A DNA stretch of 64,000 nt, from the NCBI RefSeq assembly GCF_905163445.1, contig NC_053184.1, positions 12,834,001-12,898,000 of the forward strand, read 5' to 3'. Source of the DNA: Pararge aegeria (lineage: Eukaryota; Arthropoda; Insecta; Lepidoptera; Nymphalidae). The position numbers and the translations under genes are program-made. This document shows positions 60,181 through 64,000 of the stretch, in pieces (the first letter of the stretch is position 1; each line of letters opens with the position of its first letter). Under the pieces are notes generated by a model, which saw nothing but the letters and a program-made list of their open reading frames with translations, had not been told where the DNA came from and did not search any database.

Positions 60181-61951
60181 GTGAGGCCAAGAGCGTCATT
60201 AAATGCACTATTAGACGATAACGCTCGTTCAAACTAAATAACTCTGTTATATTATTCTTATGGAAATCTTACTTATTTAAAAATAGTTTACCTGTTTAAA
60301 GAAAATATGCCCTCTCTCTTTATCTCGCCTTTTAAGTTTCTATACCTAAAATATGTAAAAAAAACATATTTCCACTTACAAAAATTAAAGAAAATCAGAA
60401 ACTTACGAGTATACTTTTTTGAATCCTACATCACTATTACTGTATATTTGAACTTCATGAATTACTAATTACTTCCTTGATTATAAAATATAATTCACTG
60501 AAATCAATGTGATAGAATTACAATGAAATGCGACGGTGATAAAAATTGCTCGGCAATATTTCATGCGAGAAGAATTTAATAAATACCAAACAAGATTACT
60601 AGCGAATGGTGAGCGGTAAAATTATTTGCATTCATGATATATTTTTAACGAGCCAAAAATCATTAACCATTATTCGTACATTCTGGTCAAAATATTAATA
60701 ATGTGATTTGGCTTATTTACGTTTTGAATTAATTTAATAAAAATACTAATTTACGCTCGAAACTGTTAATGTTAAAATTAACAACACTGAAAATTATGGT
60801 TTTAAGTGTGTTTCTTTGTATTTATAAATGTAAATGAACAAGATCTACTATCTAGGTTTTAGGATTAAATGACATATTAAGCTTCACAACTGTAGTTATC
60901 CGTTGCCAGAGGCCTTTCAAAGTGAGGTAATAACAATAGAATATTTTTATTTGCTGGAATGTGTTCTTTTGCTCCTAGACGCGAAGCAACTTTATGCCTG
61001 ACTATCGCACTGACAAACTCTGAACATGATGAAACCAGCACAGGGCCTGTAGCAAATATAAACAAGTCATTAAAGTTTGAACTACCATAAAGACAAATTT
61101 AATGGCATGTATGAAAAGCGAAAAAATGTCGTTTAAATTATAGAGCCTACCAACTTTAGAAGTTAATGTTTGTGGTTATATTCTCTAAGACGTAGAAGAC
61201 TACCTTTAAAAACGATTAAGTATAATTGAACATTATTATTTAACTGTCAAATTATACTAGAAACTTGAGGGGAAACCCCTGTAAATATATATAATATGTG
61301 AGGTGTTGTCAACTTGTAAATGTAGTGGCAGGTAGGCAGTATAGAAACCAATCTTATTTGATTATTTTTATTTGCGCACAGCTGCGTGGCTCCCCAATGA
61401 GTGGGGCCGGTAGCATTTGAATACTTTTGTAACTAGCTGCTAACAGGCGTATACGCTTGAGGTATAGCCCACCGGTTACCGGAGTAGAACCGGTGCGTGA
61501 AGATTGAAAAAAAAGATTTTATAACTTCTGCCTATAACTAAAGTCCTGCTAGCGGGCGGCATAAACTTAATTCAACCCAAATAACTCTTATATTAATCAC
61601 CAGGCTACTTAAATCCACACTAATAGTTCAATCTCTACACCGGTTATAATGAGGCTATAAGTATACAAGTATATAAGCCCACCAATCCTCACTGGGTCAG
61701 CGTGTTGGACTACGGCCTTAACTCATTGTGGGATCAGACCCTTGCTGTGTAGTCGGCCGGTAATTGGTTGATATGATGATGATGATAATATAGCTTGCAT
61801 CCTGGAAATGGAAAAGGCACCAGGTTAACCTTCTCGGGGGATTGCGTAGTTAAACTGAATTTGCCGTTTGTCATAGAGATGGTTGGCAACATGAAGGACA
61901 TAGGATATCCTTGCTGATATAAAACTTAATTAATAATGTATATTGTTTTAG
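60181..61951 (+). other. Intron 1 of the second gene
   Basis: Begins GTGAGG and ends TTTTAG, 1.8 kb. Contains a SINE B tail (61675-61795) and a GC-richer block at 61375-61500 (GGCTCCCCAATGAGTGGGGC) that may be an unidentified repeat. Confidence 0.5.
61675..61795 (+). mobile_element. SINE family B, 3' part
   Basis: CCACCAATCCTCACTGGGTC, GGACTACGGCCTTAACTC and a GATGATGATGATAAT tail. In intron 1 of the second gene. Confidence 0.6.
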
Positions 61952-62065
61952 GGAGCACCCACCTCACTCACTGCCACGACTGAGCGTGGTCCTGCCGTGC
62001 AGTACAAGTACCAGCGTTGATCGGATATCTATTGCACAAGTCACAAAACGACTGTCACATGGCGA
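61952..62065 (+). CDS. Second coding exon of the second gene
   Basis: Acceptor TATTGTTTTAG, donor GGCGA before GTAAGT (a consensus donor). One base completes the previous phase-2 codon and 37 codons follow (EHPPHSLPRLSVVLP at the start, VTKRLSHG at the end), again ending in phase 2. It is GC-rich in third positions and contains no stop. It is the same kind of hydrophilic, serine-rich N-terminal tail exon, with the same entry and exit phases, as Otop exon 2. The gene continues beyond the window. Confidence 0.6.
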
Positions 62066-62210
62066 GTAAGTGACTTAAACTAATAGGGTAATGTAAATGG
62101 ACTAAATAATTTTATAACCCAATAAAATGTAACCGGCGCGCAAGCAAAGGCGAGCCGTTCAAAGCTGAACCCATTCTTTGCACTACCGGGCCTAGTTGAT
62201 TCTCTATTAC

Positions 62211-62480
62211 GGCCGATTGGCGCAATGATCAGCGACCCTACTTTCTGAGTCCAAGGCCGTGGGTGCGATTCCCACAACTGGAAAATGTTAGTTTGATGAA
62301 CATAAATGTTTTTCTGTGTCTGGGTGTTATAATCTGTATATTATAAGTATTTATGTTTGTTATTCATAAAAATATTCATCAGTCATCTAAGTACCCATAA
62401 CACAAGCCACGCTTACTTTTAAGCTAGATAGCGATGTGTGTATTGTCGTAGTATATTTATGTATTTATTTCATTTATTTA
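62211..62480 (+). mobile_element. SINE family A, full length
   Basis: GGCCGATTGGCGCAATGATC head, GGGTGCGATTCCC B-box region, GGAAAATGTTAGTTTGATG body, TATTTATGTATTTATTT tail. It starts 145 bp after the second exon of the second gene. Confidence 0.8.
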
Positions 62481-63462
62481 TTAATGTATTTATAACACAA
62501 GTGCCTTCTGTAAATTTCTTAGCAGAAATCCCTACACCTACAATGCTTTGGCTTGAACTGGTACCATAGGTAACCTTGGGATCATGAGTTGAACATGCTA
62601 TCTACTAGCCCAAGGGTACTTAACTTAAAACCTAGTTTATTAGTCTTGTCTATCTATAGTTGTTATTGTGTGAAACTCAATTGTAATAGGTAACTCGGAG
62701 ATCAAACATCGTCTAACCACGATGAGCTATTGTGGTGTGGTGAATAGATACAAACATAATCTATATAGCAAGCACATTTACTAATATGGATTAATACAGT
62801 AAATTCGCTGAACGCTTGAATTCACTGAATCTATAGATGCTACAATGATAAATATATAACTACATACTAGTTTTACCAATTGCCTTGACCGCTTGATTTT
62901 ATGCTTACCTACTTCTAAATGCAGGTTTGTGAGATATTAAGATAGGTAGGAGGGTGCAGACATTTTAACCGAATATAAAAGTAAACAAACAAACCTCATG
63001 TATTTGAAAATTTTAGATAAGTCAACCTGCCGTCTACCGATATTTAGACAGGGCAGCAGACAGCACGTTTTCTCTAATGAAAGATTTAAAAAATACGAAA
63101 ACTGCACGCCACACATCAAATCAAATACAAAATAAATGTGTTTTCCTAATTAAAATCACATCTGTGTATGTGTGTGTATATTGTGTGTGTGTATTGTTTG
63201 AATATTATGTAGGACCCTAACCTTTTTTCTATTGCAATAGTAATCCGAGACTGATTATCCGAGATTTTACCTTAAATATAATCACTTCGATGTTTTGTTG
63301 TTTTGTTACATTGTTATTTCTCAGGAAGATCTCGGGGAAAAGTTGTGTAAAAAAGTTTTTCTTTGTTATGAATACTGTAACACCCCATCTGCTTAGTAGT
63401 CATGTAACATGTAAACAAGAGCCCACGGGACAAAAATTGAATTGGGTTCCTTTTTAAACAAT
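62481..63462. other. Intron 2 of the second gene, probable
   Basis: AT-rich, with the TG microsatellite at 63165; no exon recognised up to the right edge except repeat material. Confidence 0.45.
63165..63195. repeat. (TG)n microsatellite
   Basis: Interrupted TG run with two TATT breaks. Confidence 0.7.
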
Positions 63463-63708
63463 ATAAATAAATGTAATACGACAATACACACATCGCCATC
63501 TAGCCCCAAAGTAAGCATAGCTTGGTTTTTCGATACTATGATGAATATTTTTATGAATAATGTACATAAATATGTACTTATAATGTACATATAAACACCC
63601 AGCCACTGAAAAACATTCATGTTCATCACACAAACATTTTCCGGTTGTAGGAATTGAACCCACGGCCTTGGACTCAGAAAGCAGGGTCGCTGCCCAATCG
63701 GCCGCCAA
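63463..63708 (-). mobile_element. SINE family A, antisense
   Basis: ATACGACAATACACACATCG tail side, B box as GGAATTGAACCC, head ending CCCAATCGGCCGCC. Long ORFs on the minus strand here are SINE-derived, not genes. Confidence 0.8.
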
Positions 63709-63797
63709 AATAGTAAATACTTTAAGGTATGGGGTTTCACTGTAAAACCTACCTGTCGACCTCCGTGTCTCGGAGAGCAAGTTAAAACCATGCCTAG

Positions 63798-63835
63798 TTA
63801 TATAGCTAGGCTAGGCTAGGATAGCTAGGCTAGCC
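63798..63835. repeat. GCTAG-rich short repeat
   Basis: GCTAGGCTAGGCTAGG, then GCTAGGCTAGCC: overlapping 5-6 bp units, partly palindromic. A related CCTAGCCTAGGCTAG lies at 63911-63927. Confidence 0.6.
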
Positions 63836-64000
63836 TATTAGCCGTATAGCTATGATAATGAAATACTTTAACTTTTACTTCCTTAAGCTTAGTTCCCAGA
63901 GCCAGTGCCCCGCCTAGCCTAGGCTAGTTACGCCAGTTCCGATAGTTATGGCGACAGTAAAGAGCACCAATTGATTATCCCAGCCGAAACCAGTGACATT

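Noticed and set aside
63393..63791. Two long overlapping minus-strand frames (132 and 108 codons)
   Set aside because: They lie across an antisense family A SINE; the translated text is SINE head and body, which recurs in frames at 46387, 53414, 57667 and 62080.
1..64000. CRISPR arrays, bacterial operons or viral genomes
   Set aside because: No regularly spaced repeats, no prokaryotic gene spacing, no intact viral genes; the DNA is intron-bearing animal sequence.

Overview
The window is 64 kb of AT-rich animal nuclear DNA. It has introns with GT-AG splice sites, dense non-LTR retrotransposon debris and short interspersed elements. The repeat families look like ones common in moths and butterflies: a tRNA-headed SINE ending in TATTTATTTA, a second SINE ending in (GAT)n, CTAGCTGTTGCCCGCGACTTCG-type retroelement tails, and TTGAATTTGAATT-type tails. 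The source is therefore most likely a lepidopteran, probably a butterfly. The species cannot be fixed from sequence alone.

Layout. From 1 to about 42.8 kb I see no convincing host gene. This part holds repeat fragments, two larger 5'-truncated reverse-transcriptase retrotransposons (about 16.8-18.1 kb and 38.85-40.55 kb), several palindromes and foldback structures, and a few GC- and CpG-rich islands (0.3-0.47, 15.24-15.48, 28.25-28.57 and 40.86-41.04 kb). The islands could be promoters, distal exons or regulatory DNA.

From 42.9 to 55.3 kb, on the + strand, lies a complete or nearly complete otopetrin gene (proton-selective channel family). It has at least 12 coding exons. All exon junctions join in phase and give about 638 codons from the ATG at 42943. 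Exons 3-10 are compact (51.1-53.3 kb). Introns 1, 2, 10 and 11 are long or loaded with SINEs, a MITE family and a tRNA-like foldback element. A polyadenylation signal follows the stop codon.

At 60.09-60.18 kb and 61.95-62.07 kb two further coding exons start a second gene that runs off the right edge. Both end in phase 2, as do exons 1 and 2 of the otopetrin gene. A tandem otopetrin paralogue is a reasonable but unproven inference.

The non-genic structure most worth a second look: a perfect 34-bp stem with a 3-nt loop (35521-35591), a 520-bp palindrome cluster (22470-22990), a foldback element with inverted tRNA-like ends (47514-47735), a SINE bounded by inverted rather than direct repeats (46414-46698), and a SINE split by another insertion (57680-58330).
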